A stretch of DNA of 64,000 nt from Kaistia defluvii (GCF_040548815.1 NZ_JBEPSM010000004.1:421252-485251), one strand, 5' to 3'; shown: positions 19,534 through 30,007, counted from the stretch's first letter. The notes: generated by a model from the letters alone, not told the origin. A program made the numbers and translations.

Positions 19534-20154
19534 ATGAATCGTCGACAAACCCGCCTGTCGGCCGATACGATTGCCGTAAGCCGCGGCGGCCGCACCATTT
19601 TCGAGCAGGTTTCGTTCACGCTCGGCGCCGGCGAGATGCTGGCGGTCACCGGCGCCAATGGATCCGGCAAGTCGACCCTGTTGCGCGCCGTGGCCTCCCT
19701 GCTGCCGCTGGCCGCGGGCACGATCCGCTTCGAGGATCCCGCCAGGGAAGACGCGCCGATCGCGGAAAGCGTCCATTATTTCGGCCATCTGGACGGTTTG
19801 AAGCCGAGCCTCAGCGTGCGTGACAACCTGGCGCTGTGGGCGAAGTTTGCCGGCCGCGCCGGGCTGCCGGCGATCGAAGCGCTCGAACAGGTGGAGCTCG
19901 ATCACCTCGACGACCTGCCGGCTGGCTATCTCTCCGCCGGGCAGAAGCGGCGCGCCAGCCTCGCCCGCCTGCTGGTCGTGCAGCGCCCGATTTGGCTGCT
20001 CGACGAGCCGACCTCGGCGCTCGACAGCCGCTCGGAGGCGATCTTCGGTGGCTTGCTAGCGGAGCATCTGGCCGAAGGCGGACTCGCTCTTGCCGCGACA
20101 CATCGTCCGCTGCCCGTCGAAAGCCACGCGACGCTCGCGCTCGGTGCCGCATGA
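19534..20154 (+). CDS. ccmA: cytochrome c biogenesis heme exporter ATPase CcmA
   Basis: A 206-residue ABC ATPase of the system I cytochrome c maturation pathway. It powers release of holo-CcmE from the CcmC-CcmE complex. Walker A is GANGSGKSTLLRAV, the signature is LSAGQKRRASLARLL and Walker B is IWLLDEPTSALD. HYFGHLDGLKPSLSVRDNL is a CcmA-specific stretch. It is coupled to ccmB by an ATGA overlap and is divergent from acnA, the usual Rhizobiales order. Confidence 0.95.
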   Translation: MNRRQTRLSADTIAVSRGGRTIFEQVSFTLGAGEMLAVTGANGSGKSTLLRAVASLLPLAAGTIRFEDPAREDAPIAESVHYFGHLDGLKPSLSVRDNLALWAKFAGRAGLPAIEALEQVELDHLDDLPAGYLSAGQKRRASLARLLVVQRPIWLLDEPTSALDSRSEAIFGGLLAEHLAEGGLALAATHRPLPVESHATLALGAA

Positions 20155-20822
20155 CCGGCTTTTTTTTCGCACTGATCGGACGGACGGTGCGGCTGTCGCT
20201 GGGCGCCGGCGGCGGCGCCTTTGTCGGGCTGATCTTCTTCCTGTCGGTGGTCGCCGTGGTGCCCTTCGGAGTCGGGCCGGACATGCGGCTGCTCGCCCGG
20301 ATCGGGCCGGCCATGCTCTGGATCGCGGCGCTGCTCGCCACCCTGCTTGGCCTCGACCGGCTGTTTCAGGACGACCGCGACGACGGCAGCCTCGACCAGT
20401 TCATGCTTTCCGGCCTGCCGCTGGAGCTGGTCGTGCTGGCCAAGGCGATCGGCCACTGGCTGGCGACCGGCCTGCCGCTCGTCCTGGGCGCGCCGGTGTT
20501 CGGTCTCATTCTCGGCATGGACGCGCAGGCGATCGGGCTGGTGACGCTGACGCTTCTGATCGGCACGCCGGCGCTGATCTTCATCGGCACGATCGGCGCG
20601 GCGCTGATCACGGCGCTCCGCCGCGGCGGCTTGCTGGTCGCGATCCTGGTGCTGCCCTTCACGATCCCCGTGCTGATCTTCGGCGTCAGCACGATCACGG
20701 CGGCCACCACCACCGGCATGCCGGTCCTGAACCCGATGCTGGTCCTCATGGCCCTGACCATGGCGAGCGCCGTGATCGGCCCGGTCGCCGGCGCGGCGGC
20801 GCTTCGGGCGGGGATGGACTGA
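20151..20822 (+). CDS. ccmB: heme exporter membrane protein CcmB
   Basis: A 223-residue, six-helix partner of CcmA in the inner membrane. The family segment LLGLDRLFQDDRDDGSLDQ lies near residue 65 and GTPALIFIGTIGAALI near 140. The start ATG overlaps the ccmA stop. In most Rhizobiales ccmC, ccmD and ccmG follow directly; here ccmB is followed by a repeat and the convergent purH, so the rest of the pathway must be elsewhere in the genome. Confidence 0.95.
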   Translation: MTGFFFALIGRTVRLSLGAGGGAFVGLIFFLSVVAVVPFGVGPDMRLLARIGPAMLWIAALLATLLGLDRLFQDDRDDGSLDQFMLSGLPLELVVLAKAIGHWLATGLPLVLGAPVFGLILGMDAQAIGLVTLTLLIGTPALIFIGTIGAALITALRRGGLLVAILVLPFTIPVLIFGVSTITAATTTGMPVLNPMLVLMALTMASAVIGPVAGAAALRAGMD

Positions 20823-20849
20823 CCCCTGATCCGGCTTTCGGATTCTCCA

Positions 20850-21013
20850 CCATCATCCTGAGGTGCTTCGCGTGAGCGGAGCCTCGAAGGAGGATCCAGC
20901 GGGCACTCCGTCTTGGTGACGCAGCTCGGCGAAACGCGCCCGCAATCTCCATCAAGAGCATTCCCTGGACCCTCCTTCGAGGCCCGGCTTTGCCGGGCAC
21001 CTCAGGATGATGG
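20850..21013. repeat. nested inverted-repeat element (Rhizobiales intergenic repeat type)
   Basis: A perfect 17-base inverted repeat, CCATCATCCTGAGGTGC at 20850-20866 and its complement at 20997-21013, encloses a second perfect 12-base pair, CCTCGAAGGAGG (20882-20893) and CCTCCTTCGAGG (20971-20982). Inside the right arm is a GCCCGGC-ttt-GCCGGGC hairpin. The element occupies the ccmB-purH gap exactly where ccmC would be expected. Similar sequences are scattered in Rhizobiales genomes. Confidence 0.85.
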
Positions 21014-21066
21014 TCGAGTCTGAGAAATGCCATCTGGAGATCGGACACGGTCCCCGATCGAAAAAC

Positions 21067-21095
21067 AAAAAACGCGGCCCGAAGGCCGCGTTTTC
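21067..21095 (-). terminator. terminator of purH
   Basis: Read on the minus strand, AAAACGCGGCC-ttc-GGGCCGCGTTTTTTGTTTTT is a strong stem with a long T run, 24 bases past the purH stop. On the plus strand the T run is only four bases. Confidence 0.85.
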
Positions 21096-21118
21096 ATCGT
21101 GCAAACAAGGCCAGTCGC

Positions 21119-22735
21119 TCAGTGGCGGAAGTGGCGCATGCCGGTGAAGACCATGGCAAGGCCGGCCTCGTCGGCGGCGGCGATCACCTCGTCGTCGCGC
21201 ATCGAACCGCCGGGCTGGATGATCGCGGTCGCGCCCGCTTCGGCCGCGGCCAGAAGGCCGTCGGCGAACGGGAAGAACGCGTCGGAGGCGACGACCGACC
21301 CCTTGGCCAGCGTCTCCGGCAGACCGGCCGTGCGGGCGGCATCGGCCGCCTTCTTGGCGGCGATGGTCGAGCTGTCCACGCGGCTCATCTGCCCCGCGCC
21401 GACGCCGACCGTGGCGCCATCCTTCACATAGACGATGGCGTTCGACTTGACGTGCTTGGCGACGCGGAAGGCGAAGAGCAGGTCGTCGAGCTCGGCCTCG
21501 GTCGGCACCCGCTTGGTGACGACCTTCAGATCCGCCTTCTGCACGCGTCCCGCGTCACGATCCTGCACCAGCAGGCCGCCCGCCACCGTCTTGACCGTCA
21601 GGCCCTTGGCAGCCGCATCCGGCAGGCCGCCAGTGACCAGCAGGCGCAGGTTCTTCTTGGCCGCGACGATGGCGATGGCTTCGTCAGTGGCATCCGGGGC
21701 AATGATCACCTCGGTGAAGATCTCGACGATCTTCTTCGCGGCATCCGCGTCCAACGTCCGGTTCAGCGCGACGATGCCGCCAAAAGCCGAGACCGGGTCG
21801 CAGCGCAGCGCCTTGTCATAGGCTTCGGCCAGGGTCGCGCCGGTCGCGACACCGCAGGGATTGGCGTGCTTGATGATCGCGACGGCCGCCGTCTCGGCCG
21901 GGTCGAACTCGGCCACCAGTTCGAAGGCGGCGTCCGTGTCGTTGATGTTGTTGTAGGAGAGCTGCTTGCCCTGCAGCTGTTTCGCCGTGGAGACGCCGGG
22001 GCGAACCTCGCCGGTCGTGTAGAAGGCAGCCTGCTGGTGCGGGTTCTCGCCATAGCGCATGATTTCGCGCAAGGACCCGCCGAACGAGCGCCAGGCCGGC
22101 GCCGACTCTTCAAGCACGCGGGCGAACCAGTTCGACACCGCCGCGTCATAGGCGGCCGTGCGGGCAAAGGCCTTGGCGGCCAGGCGCTTGCGGAAGGCGA
22201 GCGGCGTCGCGCCGCCATTCGCGTCGAGCGCTTCCAGCACCGAGGCATAGTCGGCCGGGTCGACGACGATCGAGACGAAGCCGTGGTTCTTAGCGGCGGC
22301 GCGGGTCATCGCCGGGCCGCCAATGTCGATGTTCTCGACGGCGGTGGCATAATCCTCGGTCGAAGCGATGGTCTTCTCGAACGGGTAGAGGTTGACGGCG
22401 ACGAGGTCGAAGCCCTCGATGCCATGCTCTTCCATCTCGGCCGCGTGCTGCGGATCGTTGCGGATGCCGAGCAGGCCGCCATGGATCTTCGGATGCAGCG
22501 TCTTGACCCGGCCGCCGAGGATCTCGGGGAAACCAATGACATCGGCGACATTGGTGGCCGGCAGCCCGGCGTCGATCAGCGCCTTGCAGGTCGAACCCGT
22601 GGCGACCAGGGCGACGCCGCGCTCATGCAGCGCACGGGCGAAGTCGAGCAGGCCGGTGGAGTCCGACACCGAAAAGAGCGCGCGCTTCATCGGAACGAGT
22701 TCGGGAAGGGCGACCTTTGACGGCGGTACGGCCAT
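21119..22735 (-). CDS. purH: bifunctional AICAR transformylase/IMP cyclohydrolase
   Basis: A 538-residue enzyme for the last two steps of IMP synthesis. The N-terminal MGS-like cyclohydrolase begins [20 protein letters not shown] and contains ATGSTCKAL. The transformylase part includes [28 protein letters not shown] and the catalytic [11 protein letters not shown]. The C terminus [28 protein letters not shown] (in part) is typical, ending in FTGMRHFRH. The order rsmB, heparinase-like, purH on one strand is conserved in Rhizobiales. Confidence 0.97.
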   Translation of the reverse strand: MAVPPSKVALPELVPMKRALFSVSDSTGLLDFARALHERGVALVATGSTCKALIDAGLPATNVADVIGFPEILGGRVKTLHPKIHGGLLGIRNDPQHAAEMEEHGIEGFDLVAVNLYPFEKTIASTEDYATAVENIDIGGPAMTRAAAKNHGFVSIVVDPADYASVLEALDANGGATPLAFRKRLAAKAFARTAAYDAAVSNWFARVLEESAPAWRSFGGSLREIMRYGENPHQQAAFYTTGEVRPGVSTAKQLQGKQLSYNNINDTDAAFELVAEFDPAETAAVAIIKHANPCGVATGATLAEAYDKALRCDPVSAFGGIVALNRTLDADAAKKIVEIFTEVIIAPDATDEAIAIVAAKKNLRLLVTGGLPDAAAKGLTVKTVAGGLLVQDRDAGRVQKADLKVVTKRVPTEAELDDLLFAFRVAKHVKSNAIVYVKDGATVGVGAGQMSRVDSSTIAAKKAADAARTAGLPETLAKGSVVASDAFFPFADGLLAAAEAGATAIIQPGGSMRDDEVIAAADEAGLAMVFTGMRHFRH

Positions 22736-22803
22736 GGAGTCCTCGCGGGTTCAAATGCTGAAGGCCCGCGCGATACCACGTTTTTTCCCGCCATGCAGCC
22801 GCT

Positions 22804-24567
22804 TTACGCACCCAGCGGCAGATCGTCTCCGTGATCGTCGTGATTGCGCATCCGTCCGCCGGGCTCGACGACGCGGTGCAGGATCCATTCGACCGAAGCC
22901 TGATGCAGCGCCCGGCCATAGACGACCATCTGGTCGGTGCGCCGACTGCCGCGAATATCGGAGAGGCGAATGCTCTCCTCCAGCAGCACTTCGAGATCCG
23001 GCGTTTCGAACTGCCAGGCCGAGCCATCCGGCAAGGCGAGGAAGACGCCCCGGCCATTGTTGAAGCGCGTCGCCTCGACGGCGGGATGCAGGTGGAAGCG
23101 CAGCGCGAAGGCGTCCCGGCCGCCGCGCGCGATGGTGTTGCCGCTGGGCGTGGTGAACGAATCGAGGCCGTCTATGCGGTCGCCATAGGCGGACAGCACC
23201 AGCTTGCGCTCGTGCCGGATGCCGAAGCGCGCGACATAGCCGTCATGCGCCGCGATCAGCACCGTCTCGCTGCGATTGTCCTGGCGGGAGACTTCGACGC
23301 GGTTCGGGCCGGAGAGGATCGCCTCGCCCAGCTTCGCGGCGAGATAACCGCTGTTGAGGAAGCGGCAGGACGAGGAATCGTTCAGCGTCACGGTCGAATG
23401 CGCCGCCGTGGTGCGCGCCATCCGCCGCAGCGCCGTGGCGCCCGGCCCCGGCACGCCGCAATTGACGATCAGCGGCTGGCGGCCGGAGCTCATCTCAAAG
23501 GACAGGCAGCCGGCATGCGCCTCGAGCGAAAGCACCGGGCGCGGCGCCGGCCCCGTGTCGACCAGCATCACCGTGTCGCCGGCATCGAGCCGCTGATAAC
23601 CGGCATAGGGCGCATTCTTGCCCGGCGCGCCGCGCGCGTCGTCATAGGCGAGGACGGTGGCGAGAAGGCCGAGCTGGGTCTCGCCCATGCCGTTGAACTT
23701 GGCGAAGGAGCCGTCGCCATGCCGGAAGAAGCGCAGCATCGGCATCATGCGGTCGATGGCGCCGAGAAGGGCGGGCGAAGGCTGCTGGCCGCGGGCGGTG
23801 AAGGCCTGGCGGAGCGGCAGCAGGTCGACGAGGATTTCGAGCACCGTGCCGGGATTGCGGCCGACATGGCCGCCATCCGGCAGGATCTGCCGCGCCAGTT
23901 CCTGGTCGAGCCAGCGCGACGCCTGGCGCACTAGGCGCGGCTGGTCGGAAAGCGACAGGCCGGCGGCGGCCAGCGCCATCATCACGCGCAGGCGTGGCAG
24001 GCCGGGGCGCACGTCGCGCGCCACCCGGCGCAGATGGCGGACCTGCTTGGTGAGAGAGCGCATGAAGCGGCGATAGAAGCCGTGGTCGCAGCCCTCAAGC
24101 ACCAGCGGCGTCTGCGCCAGCCAGGACAGGATCCGCCGCGCCATGACGTCGGGATCGCGCGCGATCGGATCATGGCTCTTGTGGAAGCGGATCCATTCGT
24201 CGAGCAGCGCGCGGGCATTGGAGCGCGAGACGGCGAGGTCGGAGGCGCGCAGATGGCGCAGCCAGCCGAAACTGTGCAGCCGCTCGGCCCAGGCGCGCGA
24301 CGGCGCCTCGATCTCGAAGACCGAGAAGCCGGCAACGTCGACCACCTCGCCGGCGAAGACGAAGCGGCCGGCATAGATATCATTGGCGATGGTGGGGTCG
24401 GCAGTGCGCAGGTCGGTCGGCGCGATCAGCAGCCGCTCGGGCACCTGGCCGGAATATTTCCACCGATAGAGCGCGCTGGCGTGGAACGCGTAACGCGCTC
24501 GTCGCCATGCGGACGCGAGTGCGAAGCGGACGAGCCGACCCCGACCGGATCCTGCTCCGAACGCCAT
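22804..24567 (-). CDS. heparinase II/III family protein
   Basis: About 587 residues. The N-terminal half is an alpha-helical toroid with WLAQTPLVLEGCDHGFYRRF and LPDGGHVGRNPGTVLEIL. The C-terminal heparinase II/III beta-sandwich (residues 320-560) contains LSFEMSSGRQPLIVNCG and AAHSTVTLNDSSSCRF. The His in AHST and the upstream Tyr/His residues are where lyases of this class act. The substrate is unknown; an exopolysaccharide is likely. No signal peptide is obvious. ATG 24567 is chosen over ATG 24585 because GGGAG lies 9 bases upstream. It lies between rsmB and purH. Confidence 0.88.
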   Translation of the reverse strand: MAFGAGSGRGRLVRFALASAWRRARYAFHASALYRWKYSGQVPERLLIAPTDLRTADPTIANDIYAGRFVFAGEVVDVAGFSVFEIEAPSRAWAERLHSFGWLRHLRASDLAVSRSNARALLDEWIRFHKSHDPIARDPDVMARRILSWLAQTPLVLEGCDHGFYRRFMRSLTKQVRHLRRVARDVRPGLPRLRVMMALAAAGLSLSDQPRLVRQASRWLDQELARQILPDGGHVGRNPGTVLEILVDLLPLRQAFTARGQQPSPALLGAIDRMMPMLRFFRHGDGSFAKFNGMGETQLGLLATVLAYDDARGAPGKNAPYAGYQRLDAGDTVMLVDTGPAPRPVLSLEAHAGCLSFEMSSGRQPLIVNCGVPGPGATALRRMARTTAAHSTVTLNDSSSCRFLNSGYLAAKLGEAILSGPNRVEVSRQDNRSETVLIAAHDGYVARFGIRHERKLVLSAYGDRIDGLDSFTTPSGNTIARGGRDAFALRFHLHPAVEATRFNNGRGVFLALPDGSAWQFETPDLEVLLEESIRLSDIRGSRRTDQMVVYGRALHQASVEWILHRVVEPGGRMRNHDDHGDDLPLGA

Positions 24568-24698
24568 ACTCTCTCGCTCCCTCATCTGCAGCTGAAGTCG
24601 TGCTGACCCGAATTTCGACGGTCCGAAACGAATCAGTCGGCCAGCGATTCGAGCAATCTAATTGCGGATTCGCTCAAATTGAAACCGTTTCCCGGCGC

Positions 24699-26069
24699 CT
24701 AGAGGCGCCGGAAGCGGGCGGCGAAGAAGCCGTCGAGCCCGGAAAGCCGCGGCTCGGCATTCGGCAGGTCGGATGGCAGGGTCCGCAGGAAGCCGTCGCG
24801 ACAGATCGCCTCGACACCCCCCACCTCTTCCGGCCGGATCGGCTCCAAAACCAGCGGTAGGCTGGCCAAGGCCAGCGCAACCTGATCCTCGCCCTCGGCC
24901 TTCTCCAGCGAACAGGTGCAGTAGACCAGCGTTCCGCCGGAGACCAGCATCGAGGTGGCGCGCGCCAGCAGGGAGGCCTGCAGATTGGCCAGCGTCTTGA
25001 TGTCGCCCGGCCGCTTCAGCACGGCGACGTCGGGGTGGCGGCGGATCGTGCCGGTCGCCGAGCACGGCGCGTCGAGCAGGATGGCGTCGAACAGCCGGTT
25101 AGGCTGCCAGGTCTCGACATCGGCGGCGATCGTGCCGATCTGCAGCTTGAGCCGCGACAGGTTTTCGCGCACCCGCTGCAAGCGGCCTTCATTGATGTCG
25201 ACGGCCATCACCTTGGCGCCGGCGGCGGCGAGCTGGGCCGTCTTGCCGCCCGGGGCCGCGCAGAGATCGGCGACGTCGAGGCCCTCGACCTTGCCGAGCA
25301 GCTTGGCCGGCAGCGCGGCGGCGGCGTCCTGCACCCACCATTGGCCTTCGGCGAAGCCCGGCAGTGCGTCAATCGGTCCGTGCGCAATCAGGCGTACGCT
25401 GCCGGTCGGCAGGACGATGCCGCCGAGTTTCTCGGCCCAGCCCTCGGGATCGGACTTGACCGACAGGTCGAGCGACGGCTCCAGCAGATGGGCGGCAGCG
25501 ATCGCCTGCGTGGTCTCGGCGCCATAGTCCTTGACCCAGCGCTCATAGAGCCAGTCGGGCACGTTGAGGCGAACCTCGTCCTGCGAGGCGAGGATGGCGT
25601 CCCGCTGCTCGGTGAGGCGGCGCAGCACCGCATTGACCAAGCCCTTGAAATGGCGCGCGTCGCGATCGGCCTCGGCGGTCTCGACGGCAATCGAGACGGC
25701 GGCATGGTCTGGCACATCCATGAACAGGATCTGCGCCGCGGCGACATGCAGGATCGCCGGCAGCGGGCCGGACTTGCGCGGCAGCGCCTTGTCGAGGAAG
25801 CGGCCCAGCGCGTCGTCGATCTGGCCGCGACGGCGCAGCGCAATGCCGAGAATGGCGCGCGCCAGGCCGCGCTCGCGCGGATCGAGCGTTTCGAACGGGC
25901 CGTCCGTGGCATCGATGGCGCTATCGAGCGGGCGATGATCGACCAGCACCGCCATCAGCGCGGTGGTCGCGGCAAGGCGGGCGGCGACGCCCGGCGCGAG
26001 GCGGGGCGCTCGCGGCGCGTTGCGGTTCGGACGGGTACCGGCCGGCGTTGTCTTCTTGCTCAACCCCAC
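24699..26069 (-). CDS. rsmB: 16S rRNA (cytosine-C5)-methyltransferase RsmB/Sun family
   Basis: About 456 residues. An N-terminal NusB-like RNA-binding domain (about residues 25-150) is followed by a Rossmann methyltransferase. The SAM motif is [14 protein letters not shown], motif IV is [17 protein letters not shown] with the PC catalytic Cys, and motif VI is [14 protein letters not shown] with the TC Cys. The start is ambiguous: GTG 26069 overlaps the htpX stop by 10 bases, TTG 26063 overlaps it by 4, and an upstream ATG at 26108 overlaps more. GTG was chosen. Confidence 0.92.
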   Translation of the reverse strand: MGLSKKTTPAGTRPNRNAPRAPRLAPGVAARLAATTALMAVLVDHRPLDSAIDATDGPFETLDPRERGLARAILGIALRRRGQIDDALGRFLDKALPRKSGPLPAILHVAAAQILFMDVPDHAAVSIAVETAEADRDARHFKGLVNAVLRRLTEQRDAILASQDEVRLNVPDWLYERWVKDYGAETTQAIAAAHLLEPSLDLSVKSDPEGWAEKLGGIVLPTGSVRLIAHGPIDALPGFAEGQWWVQDAAAALPAKLLGKVEGLDVADLCAAPGGKTAQLAAAGAKVMAVDINEGRLQRVRENLSRLKLQIGTIAADVETWQPNRLFDAILLDAPCSATGTIRRHPDVAVLKRPGDIKTLANLQASLLARATSMLVSGGTLVYCTCSLEKAEGEDQVALALASLPLVLEPIRPEEVGGVEAICRDGFLRTLPSDLPNAEPRLSGLDGFFAARFRRL

Positions 26070-27061
26070 GGCCCCCGGCCCTGCGAACCGCCGGAGCCAT
26101 TGCCCCACGGCCCGCGCGACGGACCCGAGGCGGGACGGCTGGAGCGGAAGCCGCCCGGCAGGTTGACGCCACGACCAGCGCCCGCGCCCGGACCGAAGCC
26201 CGCGGCCTGGCCGCCGGATTCGGCTTCCATCGCCATCAGCGCCGCGATCCGGTTGTCGGTATCGGGATGAGTAGAAAAGAGATTGTCCATGCGCTGCCCG
26301 GATAGGGGATTGATGATGAAGAGATGCGCGGAAGCCGGATTGGCCTCGGCCGTCTCGTTGGGGATCTCGTGCGCTCCGCGCGCGATCTTGGCAAGGGCTG
26401 TCGCGAGCGAACGCGGCGAACCGCAGATCTCCGCTCCCAGCCGATCGGCCGCATATTCGCGCGTCCGGCTGACCGCCATCTGCACCAGCATGGCGGCCAT
26501 GGGCGCGACGATCATCATGACGATCGTCCCAATCATGCCAATCCCGCCGCCCTCGCGGTTGCGGTTGCCGCTGAACAGGAAGGCGAAGTTGGCCAGCATC
26601 GAGATGGCGCCGGCCAGCGTCGCCGTGATGGTCATGGTCAGCGTGTCGTGGTTCTTCACATGCGCCAGTTCATGCGCCATCACGCCGGCGATCTCGTCGC
26701 GGGAAAGCGCCTGCAGCAGGCCGGTCGACGCGGCAACGGCGGCATTCTGCGGATTGCGGCCGGTGGCGAAGGCATTGGGCTGGGCAGAATCGATCACATA
26801 GACTTTCGGCATGGGCAGGTTGGCGCGCTGCGCCAGCTGCCGGACGATGCCGTAATACTCCGGCGCGCTGCGTTCGTCGACCTCATGGGCGCCGTACATC
26901 GACAGCACCATCTTGTCGGAGTTCCAGTAGCTGAACACGTTCATGCCGGCGGCGATGACGAAGGCGATCATCATGCCGCTGGATCCGCCGATCAGATAGC
27001 CGATGCCCATGAATAGGGCGGTCAGGGCCGCGATCAGCAGGGCAGTGCGCATGATGTTCAT
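26060..27061 (-). CDS. htpX: zinc metalloprotease HtpX (M48B)
   Basis: A 333-residue inner membrane protease for misfolded membrane proteins. Two N-terminal helices (residues 5-45) precede the zinc site HELAH at 130-134; two further helices follow, then the third ligand Glu in [15 protein letters not shown]. The C-terminal 50 residues are a Gly/Pro/Arg-rich tail, [15 protein letters not shown] onward, that has no known function and is probably disordered. It is upstream of rsmB and overlaps it. Confidence 0.95.
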   Translation of the reverse strand: MNIMRTALLIAALTALFMGIGYLIGGSSGMMIAFVIAAGMNVFSYWNSDKMVLSMYGAHEVDERSAPEYYGIVRQLAQRANLPMPKVYVIDSAQPNAFATGRNPQNAAVAASTGLLQALSRDEIAGVMAHELAHVKNHDTLTMTITATLAGAISMLANFAFLFSGNRNREGGGIGMIGTIVMMIVAPMAAMLVQMAVSRTREYAADRLGAEICGSPRSLATALAKIARGAHEIPNETAEANPASAHLFIINPLSGQRMDNLFSTHPDTDNRIAALMAMEAESGGQAAGFGPGAGAGRGVNLPGGFRSSRPASGPSRGPWGNGSGGSQGRGPWG

Positions 27062-27234
27062 CGAGGGCTCCGGGAATGACTCCGAGGATGGTTGGCGGGC
27101 CGGCTGCGTTGCAGCGGCCCGCCGCTTCGACCTATATGATGGGAGGAGGCAGGTCGACCTGCAAGCGGCGGCCTGGCTGGAATCCGCAGGAATGCAAGCC
27201 GTTTCCGCCCCCTTATGCAACGTGCGAGGCCCTG

Positions 27235-27432
27235 ATGAGCGACGAAGTCGAAACCCCAACCCCGCCGCGCCCGCTCACCGAAGCCGCCCGCCGCGCGCTG
27301 GCCGAGGCGGAGGCCCGCCGGACCGAAATCGACGCGGCGACGAAGCGCCCGCGCGAAATCCTCGGCCGCTCCGGTCCGGAGCCGATCCGCTATGGCGACT
27401 GGGAAAACAAGGGCATCGCCAGCGATTTCTGA
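27235..27432 (+). CDS. DUF1674 / SDHAF4-like succinate dehydrogenase assembly factor
   Basis: A 65-residue protein whose C terminus, [22 protein letters not shown] in overlapping parts ([19 protein letters not shown]), is the DUF1674 signature shared with mitochondrial SDHAF4. SDHAF4 binds flavinylated SdhA and protects it before complex II assembly. The region before it is charged and Ala/Glu-rich, likely disordered. ATG 27235 gives the family length. It stands alone, divergent from htpX; sdhCD is 27 kb away in this window. Confidence 0.88.
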   Translation: MSDEVETPTPPRPLTEAARRALAEAEARRTEIDAATKRPREILGRSGPEPIRYGDWENKGIASDF

Positions 27433-27494
27433 GGGCGGGACGGGCGCACTCTCCTGTGCTAGCCTCCCTCCACACACAGCGGATCTGGAATGCC

Positions 27495-27767
27495 ATGCCA
27501 TTGTCAGTCAAGCTGGACCCGGATGCCGAGGCGCGCCTGAAGGCGCTGGCGGAATCACGTCATCTCAATCCGGACGTCATGCTGCAGGACGCAATCGTGG
27601 AATATCTCGATCGCGAGGAAGCACGCCTGGCCTTCAGGACAGAAGCGTTGGCGTCGCTCTCCGCTTTCCGCGAGGACGGGCTGCACGTAACTCTGGAAGA
27701 GACTGAGGCTTGGCTCGATAGCTGGGGCACGGATGCGGAAACGCCTCCGCCGGTTTGCCACAAATAA
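27495..27767 (+). CDS. ribbon-helix-helix antitoxin of a type II toxin-antitoxin pair
   Basis: A 90-residue protein with an N-terminal RHH DNA-binding pattern: MPLSVKLDPDAEARLKALAE, then a second helix ending IVEYLDREEARLAF. The C-terminal half, VTLEETEAWLDSWGTD, is acidic and would wrap the toxin, as in ParD/RelB-like antitoxins. It overlaps the toxin gene by 13 bases. The first gene of the pair presumably autoregulates the operon through the RHH domain. Family naming (CopG/RelB/ParD) is uncertain. Confidence 0.83.
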   Translation: MPLSVKLDPDAEARLKALAESRHLNPDVMLQDAIVEYLDREEARLAFRTEALASLSAFREDGLHVTLEETEAWLDSWGTDAETPPPVCHK

Positions 27768-28048
27768 TCCTGACAGCGGGTGCGCTTGCCGGCATCGAGC
27801 GCTGCCGTAAGCATCTTCTGGCGCGCGATCCTGATGCGGCTAAGCGCGCCGCATCAGTGATAAGGGACCATCTGCAGGTCCTATCGGGCGCGCCGATGGT
27901 AGGCAGGCCCTTTCCCGGCACGCCGGAACTGCGCGAGTTGGTAATTCCATTTGGCCGCGCCGGCTATGTCGCGCTCTATCACCACGACATTCCATCGGAC
28001 CGTGTGCTGATCCTTGCCTTCCGGCATCAGCGAGAGGCCGGCTACTGA
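27755..28048 (+). CDS. RelE/ParE-superfamily toxin
   Basis: A 97-residue basic protein beginning PQIILTAGALAGIERCRKHL, with the C-terminal LVIPFGRAGYVALYHHD and VLILAFRHQREAGY that are typical of ParE/RelE folds. No in-frame ATG or GTG exists near the start; TTG at 27755 is the only plausible initiator. The low-efficiency start and the 13-base overlap with the antitoxin would keep toxin synthesis coupled and low. The target (gyrase or mRNA) cannot be told. Confidence 0.85.
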   Translation: MPQIILTAGALAGIERCRKHLLARDPDAAKRAASVIRDHLQVLSGAPMVGRPFPGTPELRELVIPFGRAGYVALYHHDIPSDRVLILAFRHQREAGY

Positions 28049-28066
28049 GCCGGCCTCTGCAATTTT

Positions 28067-30007
28067 CTACCGCTTGTTCTGGCGGTTGGCGACCAGGTCG
28101 TCGACGACGGTCGGATCGGCCAGCGTCGAGGTGTCGCCGAGATTGCCGAACTCGCCCTCGGCGATCTTGCGCAGGATGCGGCGCATGATCTTGCCCGAAC
28201 GGGTCTTCGGCAGGCCGGGCGCGAACTGGATCAGGTCAGGCGAGGCGATCGGACCGATCTCCATCCGCACCCAGGCAACCAGTTCCTTGCGCAGCGCATC
28301 GGACGGCTCGACCGTCGCCATCAGCGTGACATAGGCATAGATGCCCTGGCCCTTGATGTCGTGCGGATAGCCGACGACGGCCGCTTCCGAGACATGCTCA
28401 TGCGCCACCAGCGCGCTCTCGACCTCGGCCGTGCCCATGCGATGGCCGGAGACGTTCAGCACGTCGTCGACGCGGCCGGTGATCCAGTAATAGCCATCCG
28501 CATCGCGCCGGCAGCCGTCACCGGTGAAGTAGGCGTTCTTGTAGGTCGAGAAATAGGTCTGCACGAAGCGCTCGTGGTCGCCATAGACCGTGCGCATCTG
28601 GCCGGGCCAGGAATCGGTGATGATGAGGTTGCCCTCGGCAACGCCCTCGAGCACCTTGCCCTCGCCATCGACGATGGCCGGCTGCACGCCGAAGAAGGGC
28701 AGCGTCGCCGAGCCCGGCTTCTGGGCGATCGCACCCGGCAGCGGGGTGATCAGGATGCCGCCGGTCTCGGTCTGCCACCACGTATCGACGATCGGGCAGC
28801 GGTCGTCGCCGACGACGCGGTGATACCACTCCCACGCTTCCGGATTGATCGGCTCGCCGACCGAACCGAGCAGACGCAGCGAGGCGCGCGAGGTCTTCTT
28901 CACCGGCTCGTCGCCGGCCTGCATCAGCGCGCGGATCGCCGTCGGCGCGGTGTAGAAGATGTTGACCTTGTGCTTGTCGATCACTTCCCAGAAGCGGGAA
29001 TTGGTCGGATAACTCGGCACGCCCTCGAACATCAGCGTCGTAGCGCCGTTCGAAAGCGGGCCATAGACGATGTAGGAATGGCCGGTGACCCAGCCGACAT
29101 CGGCCGTGCACCAGTAGATGTCGCCATCCTGGTAGTCGAACACCTTGCTGTGCGTCAGCGAGGCATAGACGAGATAGCCGCCGGTGGTGTGCAGCACACC
29201 CTTCGGCTTGCCGGTCGAGCCCGACGTATAGAGAATGAACAGCGGGTCCTCGGCGTTCATCGCCTCTGGTTCGCAATGCTGCGACACGGTCTTGGCCAGA
29301 TCGCCATAGAACACGTCGCGGCCGTTCTGCATGGCCACGTCGGCGAAGGTGCGCTGCACGACAAGCGTCTTCACGTCATCGCCGAGCTTGGCGAGCGCCG
29401 CGTCGACATTGGCCTTCAGCGGGATCTTCTTGCCGGCGCGCAGGCCCTCATCCGCCGTGATCACCAGCTTCGAGCCGCAATCCTGGATGCGGCCGGCGAG
29501 GCTATCGGGCGAGAAGCCGCCGAACACGACCGAATGCACGGCGCCGATGCGCGTGCAGGCGAGCATGGCGAAGGCCGTTTCCGGGATCATCGGCATGTAG
29601 ATGGTGATGCGATCGCCCTTCTTGGCGCCCATCTCCTTCAGCACATTGGCGAAGACCTGGACCTGGTCGGAAAGCTCGCGATAGGTGATCGAGCGGCTCT
29701 CCGAGGGATTGTCCCCCTCCCAGAGGATCGCGACCTGATCGGCGCGCTTCGCCAGGTGCCGGTCGACGCAATTCGCCGAGACGTTGAGCGAACCGTCCTC
29801 GAACCACTTGATCGAGACATTGTCCGGCGCGAACGAGGTGTTCTTCACCTTGGTGAATGGCTGGATCCAGTCGATTCGCTTGGCCTGCTCGGCCCAGAAA
29901 CCATCCGGATCCTCGACCGAGCGCTGATACATGGCGCGATAGGTCGGCTCGTCGATCTGTGCTCGCTTCGCCCAATCGTCCGAGACCGGATAGATCTTGT
30001 CGTGCAT
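28067..30007 (-). CDS. acs: acetyl-CoA synthetase
   Basis: A 646-residue AMP-forming ligase that activates acetate. The adenylation core [15 protein letters not shown] lies near residue 260, the hinge region [15 protein letters not shown] near 520 and the C-terminal [18 protein letters not shown] near 605, whose lysine is the acetylation switch of Acs enzymes. The start ATG 30007 has GGAGGA 7 bases upstream. It is convergent with the toxin gene, and the next minus-strand gene starts 57 bases upstream. Confidence 0.97.
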   Translation of the reverse strand: MHDKIYPVSDDWAKRAQIDEPTYRAMYQRSVEDPDGFWAEQAKRIDWIQPFTKVKNTSFAPDNVSIKWFEDGSLNVSANCVDRHLAKRADQVAILWEGDNPSESRSITYRELSDQVQVFANVLKEMGAKKGDRITIYMPMIPETAFAMLACTRIGAVHSVVFGGFSPDSLAGRIQDCGSKLVITADEGLRAGKKIPLKANVDAALAKLGDDVKTLVVQRTFADVAMQNGRDVFYGDLAKTVSQHCEPEAMNAEDPLFILYTSGSTGKPKGVLHTTGGYLVYASLTHSKVFDYQDGDIYWCTADVGWVTGHSYIVYGPLSNGATTLMFEGVPSYPTNSRFWEVIDKHKVNIFYTAPTAIRALMQAGDEPVKKTSRASLRLLGSVGEPINPEAWEWYHRVVGDDRCPIVDTWWQTETGGILITPLPGAIAQKPGSATLPFFGVQPAIVDGEGKVLEGVAEGNLIITDSWPGQMRTVYGDHERFVQTYFSTYKNAYFTGDGCRRDADGYYWITGRVDDVLNVSGHRMGTAEVESALVAHEHVSEAAVVGYPHDIKGQGIYAYVTLMATVEPSDALRKELVAWVRMEIGPIASPDLIQFAPGLPKTRSGKIMRRILRKIAEGEFGNLGDTSTLADPTVVDDLVANRQNKR

